From: Planctomycetota bacterium
Lineage (GTDB): Bacteria; Planctomycetota; SZUA-567; H5-PLA8
Length of the DNA: 64,000 nt
Assembly: GCA_015075375.1 (NCBI GenBank)
Contig: JABTUM010000001.1
Coordinates: forward strand, 739,201 to 803,200
Direction: 5' to 3'
The translations under genes were made by a program, and so were the position numbers. Position 1 is the first letter of the stretch. Each line of letters begins with the position of its first letter. The notes below the pieces were generated by a model. It saw only the letters and a program-made list of their open reading frames with translations. It searched no databases and was not told where the DNA came from. This document shows positions 1 through 9,476 of this stretch, piece by piece.

Positions 1-2083
1 GCACGAACTTTCGCAGCGCGTCCGCCTCGCCCTCGCCCAGCGCCGCCACACGCGGGAGCACCACCGCCTTGAAGCCCGCGCCTTCCTTGGACAACACGCC
101 TTCGGCCAGCTCCTGGGTGCTCACGAAGCGCCACGGCAGGCCCAGATCGGAAAGCAGCTTCATCCAGGAAAGCCGCAGGCGCAGCGTCGGCGATTCGCGC
201 CGCTCCAGGCTCGTCCGCGAGCCCCATGCTTGCAGCCAGCTATCGCCGTGCAGCCGGTCGGCTTCGAGCACCCAATGCACGCGTACGCTTTGCGGCGAAT
301 ACACCAGCGCCACGCTCGCCGGCGCCCGCCGCGCCTGCCCCAAGAGCAGTCCCAAGGGCCCCGCAAGCTCGCGCAGCGCCGGCGCCAGAATTTCCGAAGG
401 CACGCTGGCCGCGCCGTCGGCTTCCAGCAGCACCCGCCGCGGCGCTCCCCCGGAATCCGCCGCCTCGTCCCACAACAGCGCGCCGCGCGGGCCGCCTTCC
501 AGCGCAAGCGTCCAAAGCGTGCGCCGCGCCCGCGTGAGCGTCTCCAGATCCGAGCCCAGCGGCAGCATCGCCAGCGCCGGCTTGCCCGGCGCCAGATCGC
601 GCCAGAGTTCCCGTGCGCCGCCGATCTCGTACGCTTCCACCACGTCCAGTGCGCCGGCCAGCTTCGCCCAGTCCCAGCCCCCGAACGCGAACGGGCCCTG
701 CGCCCCCGTGATCCCCACGCGCGCCTGGTCATCCGTCTGCCGGATCAGCGCGCCGCCTTCCTTCAGCGTCTTCGCGAAAACTTGATCCATGAACTCGCGA
801 TGATCCACCCACGGCGCCAGGTTCTGGATCCCGTGCTGCAAGCGCAGCCGCGCCTCCGGCGTCAGCATCGGAACCACCGCGTCCCAACGCTCGAACTCCG
901 TCCCCCATTCCTCGTTCAGGGCCTTCAAGGTTCCGTACACCTCGCGCTCCAGCCAGCGCCGGAATTCCCGCAGCGCCTCCGGATGCCAGTCGAAATCGAA
1001 TGCCGCACCCAGCCGCGTCACCGACGGCTCGCTGGCCAGCGAATAAAAGAGCGGCGCGTCGGCGCGGTAAATCTCGGCGTGCCGTTTCAGCGTCTCGGCG
1101 TAAGCACGCGTGGCTTCCAGCGCGCAAAGCGACGGCTCCCGCGCCAGCGCCTCGGTCTTGAAGGGGTCCGTCAATATCGGCTCCACCGCGCGGTCCCACG
1201 CTTCGGGCTCGGCGTGATAGCGGGCGAGGAACTCCCGCGCCACGTTCTCGACGTAAAACGGAACCCCCGCCATGCGCAGCGCCGCCATCCGCTCGCCGTG
1301 CAGCCGGTACGCCATCCCGCCCTGTACGCCCAATTCGCGCAGCGCCGCCCAATGCCCCTGCGGATACGGCGCGTGCAGCAGCGTACGCCAGCCGTCCCAG
1401 CGCCTCGGCCGGCGCAGCCGCACCGCCGCCGAACGTTCCACCCGCCGGTCGTCCGCGCCCACCAGCGCCAGCGTCAGGATATGCTCGCGGCCCAGCAGCT
1501 CGTCGCTGGGCAGTTCGAAAATCCGCGCGCCGTCCTCCGACTTGAACAGCTCCACCAGCTTCAGCGTGCCCACGGCCACGTGCCGGCCGTGCTCGTCACG
1601 TAGCACATAACGGCCCATCCCGGTTTTCAGAAACGCATCGGGGCCGCGCAGCAGAAAGCGCAGCGGCGCGCCCAGTTCCGCCTCGGCCGGCTCGGTGGTC
1701 AAGCGCACGGCTTGCAAGTCCGCTGCCGGCGCTTCCGGACCTTTTGGCGCGTGCGGATTCATCTGCACCGTCGGAGCGTGCTCGCCTTCGCCTTCGGGTA
1801 ACTCGACGGTCTCCCCGGCCGGATCGCTTGGCGGAGCGGGCGGCTCCGGAGGCGCAGGCACGGGTTCGACGGGAGGTTTGGGCTCTTCTTGAACCGGCGC
1901 GGCCGGGACTGCGGGATCGCGCGGTTCCGCGGGCTGTGCGGGAGCGGGAACCATCGGCGCCAGCGGCGCGACGGGTGGGTCGCCCTCCGCATCGGCCTCG
2001 CCCGCGCGGGACGCGCAAGGCCAGACCAGCCCCAGCACGAGCGCCCAGGCGGCCGCCTTGCTGCAACGCCGCAGCGCGATCAA
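1..2083 (-). CDS. GH42-like glycoside hydrolase, secreted, 3' end beyond window
   Basis: The frame is open from 2083 to the left edge (about 694 codons) and lacks its C-terminus. The TTG start at 2083-2081 overlaps the kinase stop as TTGA and has a GGAGGG ribosome site just upstream inside the kinase gene, so the two are probably translationally coupled. The N-terminus is a signal peptide (residues about 1-27), followed by a proline-rich stretch (about 35-85) and then a beta-sandwich-like segment. The central part looks like a clan GH-A barrel of the beta-galactosidase (GH42) type: it has 'YSLASEPSVTR', with a candidate acid/base Glu, then 'LNEEWGTEFERWDAV', which is typical of GH42-like proteins. 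The last visible part ('KAVVLPRVAALGEGEADAL') fits the trimerisation/GATase-like domain of that family. The family assignment is by motif memory; the substrate is unknown. A signal peptide implies export. Confidence 0.7.
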   Translation of the reverse strand, partial: MIALRRCSKAAAWALVLGLVWPCASRAGEADAEGDPPVAPLAPMVPAPAQPAEPRDPAVPAAPVQEEPKPPVEPVPAPPEPPAPPSDPAGETVELPEGEGEHAPTVQMNPHAPKGPEAPAADLQAVRLTTEPAEAELGAPLRFLLRGPDAFLKTGMGRYVLRDEHGRHVAVGTLKLVELFKSEDGARIFELPSDELLGREHILTLALVGADDRRVERSAAVRLRRPRRWDGWRTLLHAPYPQGHWAALRELGVQGGMAYRLHGERMAALRMAGVPFYVENVAREFLARYHAEPEAWDRAVEPILTDPFKTEALAREPSLCALEATRAYAETLKRHAEIYRADAPLFYSLASEPSVTRLGAAFDFDWHPEALREFRRWLEREVYGTLKALNEEWGTEFERWDAVVPMLTPEARLRLQHGIQNLAPWVDHREFMDQVFAKTLKEGGALIRQTDDQARVGITGAQGPFAFGGWDWAKLAGALDVVEAYEIGGARELWRDLAPGKPALAMLPLGSDLETLTRARRTLWTLALEGGPRGALLWDEAADSGGAPRRVLLEADGAASVPSEILAPALRELAGPLGLLLGQARRAPASVALVYSPQSVRVHWVLEADRLHGDSWLQAWGSRTSLERRESPTLRLRLSWMKLLSDLGLPWRFVSTQELAEGVLSKEGAGFKAVVLPRVAALGEGEADALRKFV

Positions 2084-3717
2084 GGACCGCCCTCCGCCGC
2101 TCGGCCTTCGGGCGTTAGAAACTCCAGCGCGCGCTCGCCCATCAGCCGCTGAAACTCGGCCTGCGTTAATTCCGCTTCACGCCAAGTGCCGTCCGCGCCT
2201 TTGCGTTCGACCACGTAGCGCCAGCCGGCCGGGTCTTTCGGTTGAGCCGGGTCCTGCCGGAAACTCTTGAAGCGCAATTCTTCTTCGGGGCGGCCGTCGG
2301 CCGCAGGTACACGGACGGTGCGGTACGCCGGAGGAGCGGGCGGCTTGGACGGCTCGGGCGTTTCCGGTTGCACCGGCGGCGTCTCGCCCTGGGCCTTGCG
2401 CTCCGAATTACGGCGCGGGCCGCGCAGCGCCAACCCCAACAGCACCAGCAGGATCAGCCCCCCCATCCCCAGCGCCACCTTGGTCCACAGGCCAAACGGG
2501 GCCCCGGACACGGGCGGCGCCGGCTTCGCCGCTGCCGGCGCGCGCTGCGTAAGCGGCGCCAGCACCGTGGGCTTCAGGTCGCCTTCCGCCGCCCGCGGGT
2601 CGGGACGAGGCGCAAGGCGCGGCGCCGTTCCCAACACGGTGGCTTCCGTTCCGGCTTGACCTTGGCTTCCCGGTGTTTCAAGCCGCGCCGGGTGCCCGGC
2701 CTTTGCCACCGTCGCGCGCTCGTCGTGGCCGCCCGAAAGATGCAGGAGTTCCTGAGTCACGCAAACCTTCACCAGATCCGCGGCCAACGCCGCGCAGTTC
2801 GGATAACGGTCCTCGGGCGCCTTGGCCAGACATTTCTGCACGATCCGGCTCAAGCGCGGATGGATCCCCGGCAAGCGCGCTTCCAGCAGCGGCGCGGGCT
2901 CGTCGAGATGCTGCCGGATGATCGCCAGCGCCGAGCGCCCGCGGAACGGCACGTCTCCGCTCAGCGCCTCGTACAGTACCACGCCGAAGCTGTAGATATC
3001 CGCCGGCGGCCCGCACGTCAGCCCCTCCGCCTGCTCCGGCGACATGTATTCCGGCGTTCCCAGCACCATCCCTACGCTGGTCAGCCCCGTGTGCTGCTCG
3101 TCCTTCGCCAGCCCGAAGTCCATCAACACCGCGCGGCTGCCGCAGATCATGATGTTCCCGCTCTTGATGTCGCGATGCGTGATGCCTTGCTTGTGCACGT
3201 AATCGAGCGCCGAAAGCAGTTGCCCCGCCATGGGCAGGAACTCCTCCATCGGCAGCCGGCTGCGGGCGCGCAGCAGCTGCGACAGCGTCGAACCTTCCAG
3301 CAACTCCATGGCGAAGTAGTGCAGATCGTCGACGTTTCCGACGTTGTACACATGCAGGAGATTGGGGTGGCTCAGCCGCGCCAGACTTTGCGCTTCGCGC
3401 TGGAAACGCTCGGCCGTGCGCTGGTCTTCCAAGGGCCCGCAGTACAGCACTTTCACCGCGCAGGTCCGGTGGAGCGCCTTGTCGTCGGCCTTGTAGACCG
3501 CGCCCATCCCGCCTTGGCCCAAGCGAGCCGTGAGCCGGTACTGGCCCAGTTCCCGCCCGATCAGCCGCTCGGTCTGCACTGCCGGAGGCGCCAGACCGTC
3601 GGCGCGCATCGCCAGCAAGGCTTCCTGCGGCGTCAGCGCCTCCAGCGCCTCGCCCTGCGGCCGCAGGCCGTCGGTGCTCGAAGACGGTTCGGGAGGTGTA
3701 TCGGCGTTTTTGGACAA
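2080..3717 (-). CDS. Membrane-anchored Ser/Thr protein kinase (PknB type)
   Basis: This is a 545-residue Hanks-type kinase. The catalytic domain covers about residues 60-325. It has the glycine loop 'GQGGMG' (67-72), the VK lysine (about 89), 'HRDIKSGN' with the catalytic Asp (181-188), 'DFG' (200-202) and 'GTPEYMSPEQ' (220-229), so it should be active. A proline-rich linker leads to one transmembrane helix (about 411-432) and a C-terminal extracytoplasmic tail of about 110 residues with no domain I recognise. The start used is TTG at 3717; an in-frame ATG at residue 37 is an alternative that keeps the kinase domain whole. It lies 71 bp downstream of the FHA activator and overlaps the glycoside hydrolase. 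The likely targets are FHA-binding threonines in neighbouring proteins (inference). Confidence 0.93.
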   Translation of the reverse strand: MSKNADTPPEPSSSTDGLRPQGEALEALTPQEALLAMRADGLAPPAVQTERLIGRELGQYRLTARLGQGGMGAVYKADDKALHRTCAVKVLYCGPLEDQRTAERFQREAQSLARLSHPNLLHVYNVGNVDDLHYFAMELLEGSTLSQLLRARSRLPMEEFLPMAGQLLSALDYVHKQGITHRDIKSGNIMICGSRAVLMDFGLAKDEQHTGLTSVGMVLGTPEYMSPEQAEGLTCGPPADIYSFGVVLYEALSGDVPFRGRSALAIIRQHLDEPAPLLEARLPGIHPRLSRIVQKCLAKAPEDRYPNCAALAADLVKVCVTQELLHLSGGHDERATVAKAGHPARLETPGSQGQAGTEATVLGTAPRLAPRPDPRAAEGDLKPTVLAPLTQRAPAAAKPAPPVSGAPFGLWTKVALGMGGLILLVLLGLALRGPRRNSERKAQGETPPVQPETPEPSKPPAPPAYRTVRVPAADGRPEEELRFKSFRQDPAQPKDPAGWRYVVERKGADGTWREAELTQAEFQRLMGERALEFLTPEGRAAEGGP

Positions 3718-3788
3718 CGAAGCGATTCCCGCCGGTGCGCGACGAGGCGCCTGCCCCCGGAGCGCTGCGCCGGGCGGAGCCGCCTCGA

Positions 3789-5843
3789 TCAGTTGGACGA
3801 CAGGATACCGTATGCCCTTAGCTTGGCATAGAGGGTGCTGCGGTCGATCCCCAGCACTTCCGCCGTGGCCTTCTTATTGCCGTGATTCGTCTCCAGCACC
3901 CGCAGGATGTGAATCTTCTCCACATCCGCAAGCGTGGCGTTGGCCGGCGGCAGCTTGGCCTGAGCCCCCGAGGGCGCCGGAAGCGCCACAGCCGGTTCGT
4001 CCGGCGCGGGACGCGCCAGCCGCCCAAACTCGGCCGGCATATCGCGCACGCCGATCGTCTCGTGCGGGCACAGCACCGCCAGGCGTTCGGTGAGGTTGCG
4101 CAGCTCGCGCACGTTTCCCGGCCAGGCGTAGAGCCCCAGCAATTCCAGCGCTTCGTCGCTGAAGCGCAGCCGCGGGCGTCCGCTGCGCGCCGCCGACTCC
4201 TGCAGATAATGATCCGCCAGCAGCCGGATGTCGCTCCCCCGTTCGCGCAGCGGAGGCAGATTCACCGTCAGCACGTTCAGACGGTAAAACAAGTCCTCGC
4301 GGAACCGCCCGGCCTTGGCTTCGGCCGCCAGATCGCGGTTCGTCGCCGCCACCAGCCGCACGTCCACCTTGCGCACGCGCGCCTCGCCTACCCGGCTGAC
4401 TTCTCCATTCTCCAGCACGCGCAGCAGCTTCGTCTGGCAGGCCGCCGAGAGTTCCCCGATCTCGTCGAGGAAGATCGTCCCTTCGTGGGCCAGTTCGAAG
4501 CGGCCCTTGCGGTCCGCCGTCGCGCCAGTGAACGCGCCCTTCGCGTGACCGAAAAGCTCCGACTCGATCAGCGATTCCGAGAGCGCCGCGCAGTTGACCA
4601 CCACCAGCGGACCTTCGCGCCGCGGCGAATGGTAATGAATCGCCCGAGCCACCAGTTCCTTGCCCGTCCCGCTCTCGCCCAGCACCAACACCACCGAATC
4701 CGTCGGCGCCGCGCGCTCTATGAAGCTGTACACCTGCTTCATGTGCTCGCATTCGCCCAGCAGGTTGTACTGGCCCTTCAACTCCTCAAGCAGCCGCTCC
4801 TTGCGCGCCAGCGCCTCCTCGAGGCGCCGCAGACCCGAAAGCGCGGGCGCGGCCTGCAGGCACGCGGCCGTCAGCAGTTCCTGGTCTTCGCGCGCGAAAT
4901 CCTGGCCGCCCAGCCGGTCGGCGTAGATCAGCCCGTGCACCGAATCGCCCGTCAGTATCGGCACGCAGATCGCGCTCGAAATGCCCTGCTCGCCGATCGA
5001 CTTCGCGCCCACGAAGCGCGAATCGCTCCGCGGCGAGGTCAACACCGAGCGCCGCGTACGCAACGCGTAATCTACGATGGTCCGCGAAACCGGCACCTTG
5101 CTGAATACCGCCGGCCGCTTGCCTTCCGCCGCCTTCGACGGGTCCAGGTCGGCCACCTGCCAGCGGCCGGCCTCGTCGATCAGGATCGGCGTCACGCGGT
5201 CGGCCTCCAGCGCCTGTTGCAACCGCGCGGCCAGCACGCCCATTAGCTGTTTGGTGCTCGTCGATTCGGCGCACGCCCGTGCGATGGAAAAGAGCGCCCG
5301 CAGCGAAATATTCGCCCGCTCCAGCGCCTGCGGCGTCTCCCGGATGATCGGAACCGTCGGAACTTGCGTCGGATCCAGCGGCGCCGCGCCCTCCAGCCTC
5401 AAAAGCGGCAGCGGCGCGTCCAGGTCCAGCGTCTCGAAACTCTCGCCCCCGTGCTCCCCCGCCCCGCGCCCGATCGTCGGCACGGCCCCCTGCGGCACCC
5501 GGGAGGCCAGAATGCTGTCCTGCGCGCGGCCGCGCATATGGCTCTTCGGAGCTTCCTGCAGCGAGTACGAAAGCCGCGTCTCGCCGATCATGATCTCGTC
5601 GCGGTCTTTAAGCTCCATCGTCGTGACCGTCTCGCCGTTCAGCAGCGTGCCGTTCTTGCTGCGCATGTCCTTCAACAGCGCAACATCCTCTTTCACCTCG
5701 ATCTCGACATGCACCCGCGATGCCTTCGCGTCGTCGATGCACAGATCCAGCGTCGGATCGCGGCCAATGCGATAGGTGTGCCCCGGCACCAAGCCGACGA
5801 TGCGGCCGTGGTTGGGTCCGTTCAGAATCGTCAAATGAGCCAC
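3789..5843 (-). CDS. FHA-GAF-AAA+ sigma54-dependent transcription activator
   Basis: The protein has 684 residues from a GTG start. The N-terminal FHA domain (about 1-95) carries the phosphothreonine-binding pattern: GRD at 27-29, SRVH at 42-45 and RSKNGT near 61-66. A GAF-type sensor domain follows (about 180-340), then the AAA+ domain (about 360-590). The AAA+ domain has Walker A 'GESGTGKE' (389-396), the sigma54-contacting 'GAFTGA' loop (436-441) and Walker B '[11 protein letters not shown]'. The C-terminus ends in a Fis-type helix-turn-helix ('[19 protein letters not shown]'). The intact GAFTGA loop says it activates RpoN promoters. An FHA in place of a response-regulator receiver, next to a Ser/Thr kinase, suggests control by threonine phosphorylation. 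I did not find a clear RpoN promoter in the cluster by eye. Confidence 0.95.
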   Translation of the reverse strand: MAHLTILNGPNHGRIVGLVPGHTYRIGRDPTLDLCIDDAKASRVHVEIEVKEDVALLKDMRSKNGTLLNGETVTTMELKDRDEIMIGETRLSYSLQEAPKSHMRGRAQDSILASRVPQGAVPTIGRGAGEHGGESFETLDLDAPLPLLRLEGAAPLDPTQVPTVPIIRETPQALERANISLRALFSIARACAESTSTKQLMGVLAARLQQALEADRVTPILIDEAGRWQVADLDPSKAAEGKRPAVFSKVPVSRTIVDYALRTRRSVLTSPRSDSRFVGAKSIGEQGISSAICVPILTGDSVHGLIYADRLGGQDFAREDQELLTAACLQAAPALSGLRRLEEALARKERLLEELKGQYNLLGECEHMKQVYSFIERAAPTDSVVLVLGESGTGKELVARAIHYHSPRREGPLVVVNCAALSESLIESELFGHAKGAFTGATADRKGRFELAHEGTIFLDEIGELSAACQTKLLRVLENGEVSRVGEARVRKVDVRLVAATNRDLAAEAKAGRFREDLFYRLNVLTVNLPPLRERGSDIRLLADHYLQESAARSGRPRLRFSDEALELLGLYAWPGNVRELRNLTERLAVLCPHETIGVRDMPAEFGRLARPAPDEPAVALPAPSGAQAKLPPANATLADVEKIHILRVLETNHGNKKATAEVLGIDRSTLYAKLRAYGILSSN

Positions 5844-5959
5844 GCGCGATGCGGTCCCCGAAAGGCCCAGGGAGCCCGCATACCGCGAGCCCCGCTATGC
5901 GTCAGTTTCGGCTTTTGAAGTGCGCTGTCAAGGCGGGATGAGCGTATCCCTGAAATCAA

Positions 5960-5986
5960 GCGGCCCTCCCGCATGGGGAGGGCCGC
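5960..5986 (-). terminator. Hairpin terminator after exbD genes
   Basis: A perfect 11-bp G+C-rich stem (5960-5970 with 5976-5986) encloses a 5-base loop. It lies 25 bases past the stop of the minus-strand exbD gene at 6011. The bases after it on the minus strand (TTGATTT) form only a weak U-tract. It probably ends the ExbB-ExbD-ExbD transcript before the sigma54 activator. Confidence 0.65.
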
Positions 5987-6010
5987 CCTTGCCATTCCCT
6001 GCCGATTGGC

Positions 6011-6511
6011 TTACTGCGTCTGGGCGGGCGCCTGGAACTTGATGTTCTGGATTCCGGCCAGCTTGCAGACGTCGATCAGCTTCACGATGTTGTAGAAGGG
6101 GACCAACTGGTCCTTGTCGTTATCCTCGTTGTAGAGGGCGATCAGGACCGCCTGTTCCGGATTGGCCGACAGCGACTGCAAGCGGCCCAGCAGTTCGAGC
6201 GGCTCGCGTACCGGAGAAGCGTCCCGGCTGGCCAGGTAGTACGTCGCCGCGCGCATCGCGCGGGTCTGGAAGTCCGACGAACCGCGCATCGTGTGGTCGT
6301 CCTTCACGAAGATGCTCAGTTCTTCGGGCTTCTTGAGCTGCGTGGGCGTCGCCATCTGCCCTTCGTCTTCCGGCAGGAAGCAGTCCAGCCGCTGCTCCAC
6401 CTGCTTGAACTTCGTCGCGCACATGAAGAAGATCAGCAGCAGGAACACCACGTCGATCATCGGCGTCATGTCCATCTTCACTTCGCCGTTATCCAGCTTC
6501 GTCTTGGCCAT
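6011..6511 (-). CDS. ExbD/TolR family proton-channel subunit (second copy)
   Basis: This is a 166-residue inner-membrane protein. After a short cytoplasmic N-terminus comes 'MDMTPMIDVVFLLLIFF', the single TolR/ExbD transmembrane helix with its conserved aspartate, which carries protons in the ExbB-ExbD motor. The rest is a periplasmic domain. The ATG has an AAGGAG ribosome site. The start lies 33 bases after the preceding exbD stop, and the pair follows an exbB. The two ExbD copies differ strongly in their periplasmic parts, so they are not a recent duplication; they may form mixed dimers or contact different partners (inference). Confidence 0.92.
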   Translation of the reverse strand: MAKTKLDNGEVKMDMTPMIDVVFLLLIFFMCATKFKQVEQRLDCFLPEDEGQMATPTQLKKPEELSIFVKDDHTMRGSSDFQTRAMRAATYYLASRDASPVREPLELLGRLQSLSANPEQAVLIALYNEDNDKDQLVPFYNIVKLIDVCKLAGIQNIKFQAPAQTQ

Positions 6512-6544
6512 CGACTCAACTCCTTAGCGTGGGGCCGCCCGGTC

Positions 6545-7009
6545 TTACTGGTTCTTGGGTTCGGCGCCGATCGAGATCTTGCTGATGCCTGCCTTCATGC
6601 AGGCCACCATCACGCGCTGAACCTTCTGATACTCGCAGCGCTGGTCGGCGCGGATCTTCACCGACATGTTCGACGACTTCGCGCCTTCGGCCTTGTCCTG
6701 GTCCGCCTTCATCTTCAAGTACGTGATCAACTGCTCCTGATCCCCGTAGCTCTTCTTCTTGATGATGATGTCCGAGTACACCTTGTTCGTCTGGAAGTCC
6801 GGAGCGTACGTGATGTTCACAACCACCCGCTTCGTATCCGCCTTCACGTCTTCGATCGCCTTCGTCGCCTTCGGCAGCGTCACCTGTTCGAACTCGTTCT
6901 TCGAAATCTCGGAGACGAGCATGAAGAAGACGATCAGCAGGAAGACGCAGTCGATCATGGGCGTCATGTCCATCGACACTTCGTCGCCCGTATGTTTGCT
7001 CTTTGGCAT
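6545..7009 (-). CDS. ExbD/TolR family proton-channel subunit (first copy)
   Basis: The protein has 154 residues. The N-terminal 'SMDMTPMIDCVFLLIVFFML' is the ExbD/TolR membrane helix with the proton-carrying Asp. A periplasmic domain of about 110 residues follows, rich in lysine and ending in 'GAEPKNQ'. The ATG is preceded by AAAGGAG. The gene follows exbB after 72 bases that contain a perfect 14-bp hairpin. Together with the ExbB-like and the second ExbD-like protein it should make a proton-driven energy transducer of the TonB/Tol/Agl type. Confidence 0.92.
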   Translation of the reverse strand: MPKSKHTGDEVSMDMTPMIDCVFLLIVFFMLVSEISKNEFEQVTLPKATKAIEDVKADTKRVVVNITYAPDFQTNKVYSDIIIKKKSYGDQEQLITYLKMKADQDKAEGAKSSNMSVKIRADQRCEYQKVQRVMVACMKAGISKISIGAEPKNQ

Positions 7010-7028
7010 GGTCCTGCTCCTTTGAATC

Positions 7029-7060
7029 GGTCCGTGCGGGGCGCAGGCCCCGCACGGACC
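7029..7060 (-). promoter_or_regulatory. Intercistronic 14-bp hairpin between exbB and exbD
   Basis: A perfect 14-bp inverted repeat (7029-7042 with 7047-7060) around a GCAG loop lies between the exbB stop (7082) and the exbD start (7009). No U-tract follows; the AAAGGAG ribosome site comes soon after. It looks less like a full terminator than like a partial terminator or an mRNA-stabilising structure, which could set the ExbB:ExbD ratio. Confidence 0.6.
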
Positions 7061-7081
7061 CGAAAGGGTTTGACTGAGTAC

Positions 7082-7840
7082 TTAGCTCGCGGGCTGCCGG
7101 AACCGCTCGAACAGGTTCGTCAGGATCGAGCCGGATTCCATCGACACCTTGATCGCGCGGGCGCGCAGGAAGTGGTACGCCACCAGCGTCGGCATCGCCA
7201 CGACCAGCCCAAGGAACGTCGTCACCAGCGCTTCCGAGATGCCGCTGGCCAACTGCCCGGGAGACGCACCGCCGGCCGTCGAGGCGATGATGTTAAAGGC
7301 GCCGATCATCCCCGAGACCGTGCCGAACAGGCCCATCATCGGCGCGATGCTCGCGATCAGGCTCAGGTTCGAGAGCTTCGAGAACAGCCGCGTCGTCTCT
7401 TCTTCTCCCGCCGTCTCCAGACCCTTCATGATCGCGTCGTAGCCGCCTTCCATCTGGGCCAGTCCCGCGCCCACGATGTTCGTCAGGTAGCAGGGCTGCG
7501 CCTGGCACATGTCGGCCGCTTCGTCGTACGCCTGCTCTTCGAAAAGCTGCTCCAGCTCCGCAATGAGGTGCGGGGGGATCAGCTTGTCGTGCTTCTGCTC
7601 CACCGTGTACTGGATCACCAGCGCCAGCGAGGCCACCGAGATCAGGATGATCAGAGCGCCGATCGCGCCACCGGCCTTGATCGAGTCCCACATCGTGTAC
7701 GACTTCACCGCCGCCGCTTCGCCCTCTTCCTGCGCGAAGACCAGGCCTGCGGTGGGATTGCCCGTCGCCAGCGCTACGCCCCAGTCCGCCACCGGACCGG
7801 CCAGTACCGCCGCCAACACGATCGCCGAAATCCAACGCAT
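7082..7840 (-). CDS. ExbB/TolQ/MotA family proton-channel protein
   Basis: The protein has 252 residues. I place the start at the ATG at 7840, because AGGGGAGGAAG lies directly upstream; a further upstream ATG in frame (7900) lacks such a site. The N-terminus is a signal-like hydrophobic helix not seen in short ExbBs. Then come a membrane helix ('GALIILISVASLALVIQYTV'), a cytoplasmic loop with 'EEQAYDEAADMCQAQP', and the conserved TolQ block 'LIASIAPMMGLFGTVSGMIG' followed by the last helix. It acts in the inner membrane as the pentameric channel around the ExbD dimer. It follows a TPR-like protein gene after 73 bases and precedes two exbD genes. Confidence 0.93.
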   Translation of the reverse strand: MRWISAIVLAAVLAGPVADWGVALATGNPTAGLVFAQEEGEAAAVKSYTMWDSIKAGGAIGALIILISVASLALVIQYTVEQKHDKLIPPHLIAELEQLFEEQAYDEAADMCQAQPCYLTNIVGAGLAQMEGGYDAIMKGLETAGEEETTRLFSKLSNLSLIASIAPMMGLFGTVSGMIGAFNIIASTAGGASPGQLASGISEALVTTFLGLVVAMPTLVAYHFLRARAIKVSMESGSILTNLFERFRQPAS

Positions 7841-7913
7841 GTGACTTCCTCCCCTTTCGCTCCCCGTGTCGATTACCGACTCCGGTGTCTCGTTCCCCAC
7901 CGCTCCCGCCGGG

Positions 7914-9290
7914 TTATTCCTTGGGCTGCGGTTCTTCGGTCTTCTTCTCGGTGCCTTCGGGCGCCGCGCCCTCGGGCTTCTTCTCGCCTTCCGGCGCCGG
8001 AGCCGGCGCCGCGCCAGCCCCCAGTTCCGTCAAGCCCTGCTTGGCGAAGTCCACGAACACGCTCGTGCCGTAGTCTTCCACCACCGTCTTCCAGTGCCGG
8101 ATTGCCTTCGCCTGCGCATCCGGCTCCTTGCCGATCATTTCCTTGTAGCACGCCCCCGCGAAGTAGTGCGCGCGAGCCACGTGGTCGTCCTTGTCGAAGA
8201 ACTGAACCACCACATGCAGGAAGCTCCACCGAGCTTCGGCGAACGCCGTCTCCGCCTGCAAGTCCTGCTTCTGGTCCTTGAACTTTACGCCCTTCATGAA
8301 GTTCGCCCGGCCCAGCGCGCCGTACGCGGCGGGCAGCACCGGAATCAACTCCGGATCGGCCTTTTCCTTGAAGGAAGCGATCAGCCCTTCCGCGCGCGAA
8401 ATCGCCTCCGAGAGGCCGTCGGCCATCTTCACCAGCACTTCCAGTTCGCCTTCGCACGCGTCCGCGTAAATCTGAGGGAACTTGCCGCGCGCTTCGCCCT
8501 GCGTATTGCGGTAATTCGAAAGCGCCTGGTTGTAATCCCGTTCCTTCTCGTTAGCCTTCGCGTCCTCGCGGCGCTCCTGCATCTTCGCCTTGCCTAAGGT
8601 CGCCAGAGCCACCGCGCGCTTCGCTTCGTCCAGGTAGCGCGAATCCACCTGCCGCGCCTCGTCGCTGAACGTCTTTGTGAACGCCTTCGCCGCCTCGAAC
8701 GCCTTATCCGCCTCGTCCAGCTTTCCTTCCTCGGCCAGACAAAGCACCAGCTTCACGTAGCAGTCCAGCGCGAACCGGGACTTCGGCTTCGCCTTCAAGC
8801 ACTCCTGAAAGTAAACCGACGCCGGCTCGTACTTCGTGCCGCCTTTGTCCGTGTAGCCGGTAAACGTGCCGTTCTGGTAGAAGCAGTCGCCGATGTAGTA
8901 GTTGCAGTATTCCTTCGCCCACTTCGACTTTCCGCCGATCGACTCCAGGCTGGCGCGGAACAACTTCGCCGCCGTCAGGAACTTGCCCTTCGCCCGGTAA
9001 TCCATCCCCCGGATGTAATTGCTGTCCCGGTCCGCGTAGAGCACGTCCTCGATGTTGTACGTCTTCTCTTTGATCGGAATCTTGTTGTGCAGCCCTTCCA
9101 CTAGCATGTAGTCGTCGCGCGTAATCTTCGTCCCGCGCGTCGCTCCGCTGTTCAGCTTGATGTAATCCAGGTCTTCCTGCTCACCTTCGCCGCCGCCTTC
9201 TTCGTTGGCGCACAACCCGGCCGACGCCAACCCCACCAGGGCCATCGCCAGAACCAGCCAGATCGAAGTACGCTTCCACGCTTGCCGCAT
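7914..9290 (-). CDS. Exported TPR-like repeat protein
   Basis: The chosen ATG at 9290 has GGGAGAAG upstream and gives 458 residues starting with a signal peptide ('SIWLVLAMALVGLASAGLC'). The body is alpha-helical, with repeated A/Y/F patterns such as 'AKLFRASLESIG', 'ASVYFQECLKAKP' and 'LDEADKAFEAAKAF', which fit tetratricopeptide repeats. The C-terminal 45 residues are a low-complexity P/E/K/A tail. The product should be periplasmic. It lies just upstream of exbB and downstream of the giant repeat protein, so a scaffold role in the same envelope assembly is likely (inference). No enzyme motif is visible. Confidence 0.8.
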   Translation of the reverse strand: MRQAWKRTSIWLVLAMALVGLASAGLCANEEGGGEGEQEDLDYIKLNSGATRGTKITRDDYMLVEGLHNKIPIKEKTYNIEDVLYADRDSNYIRGMDYRAKGKFLTAAKLFRASLESIGGKSKWAKEYCNYYIGDCFYQNGTFTGYTDKGGTKYEPASVYFQECLKAKPKSRFALDCYVKLVLCLAEEGKLDEADKAFEAAKAFTKTFSDEARQVDSRYLDEAKRAVALATLGKAKMQERREDAKANEKERDYNQALSNYRNTQGEARGKFPQIYADACEGELEVLVKMADGLSEAISRAEGLIASFKEKADPELIPVLPAAYGALGRANFMKGVKFKDQKQDLQAETAFAEARWSFLHVVVQFFDKDDHVARAHYFAGACYKEMIGKEPDAQAKAIRHWKTVVEDYGTSVFVDFAKQGLTELGAGAAPAPAPEGEKKPEGAAPEGTEKKTEEPQPKE

Positions 9291-9422
9291 CGGTCTTCTC
9301 CCTACGCAATCGGGTAACGAGTGCAAAATCACAAACTTGCAGCCTTCCAGCCGAATTCAAAGAACTCGGCGCCCCGCCCCGCCAAACCACCTAACTCAAT
9401 CTACCGAAAGGACTTAAACAGA

Positions 9423-9452
9423 TCGGGCGCCGTTCGCGTGAACGGCGCCCGA
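9423..9452 (-). terminator. Terminator hairpin after the giant repeat protein
   Basis: A perfect 13-bp stem (9423-9435 with 9440-9452) with a 4-base loop lies 25 bases past the stop at 9477 on the minus strand. It is followed by TCTGTTTAAG. This is a reasonable intrinsic terminator, although the U-tract is interrupted. Confidence 0.7.
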
Positions 9453-9476
9453 CAACGACTCCACCCAATCTTTACC

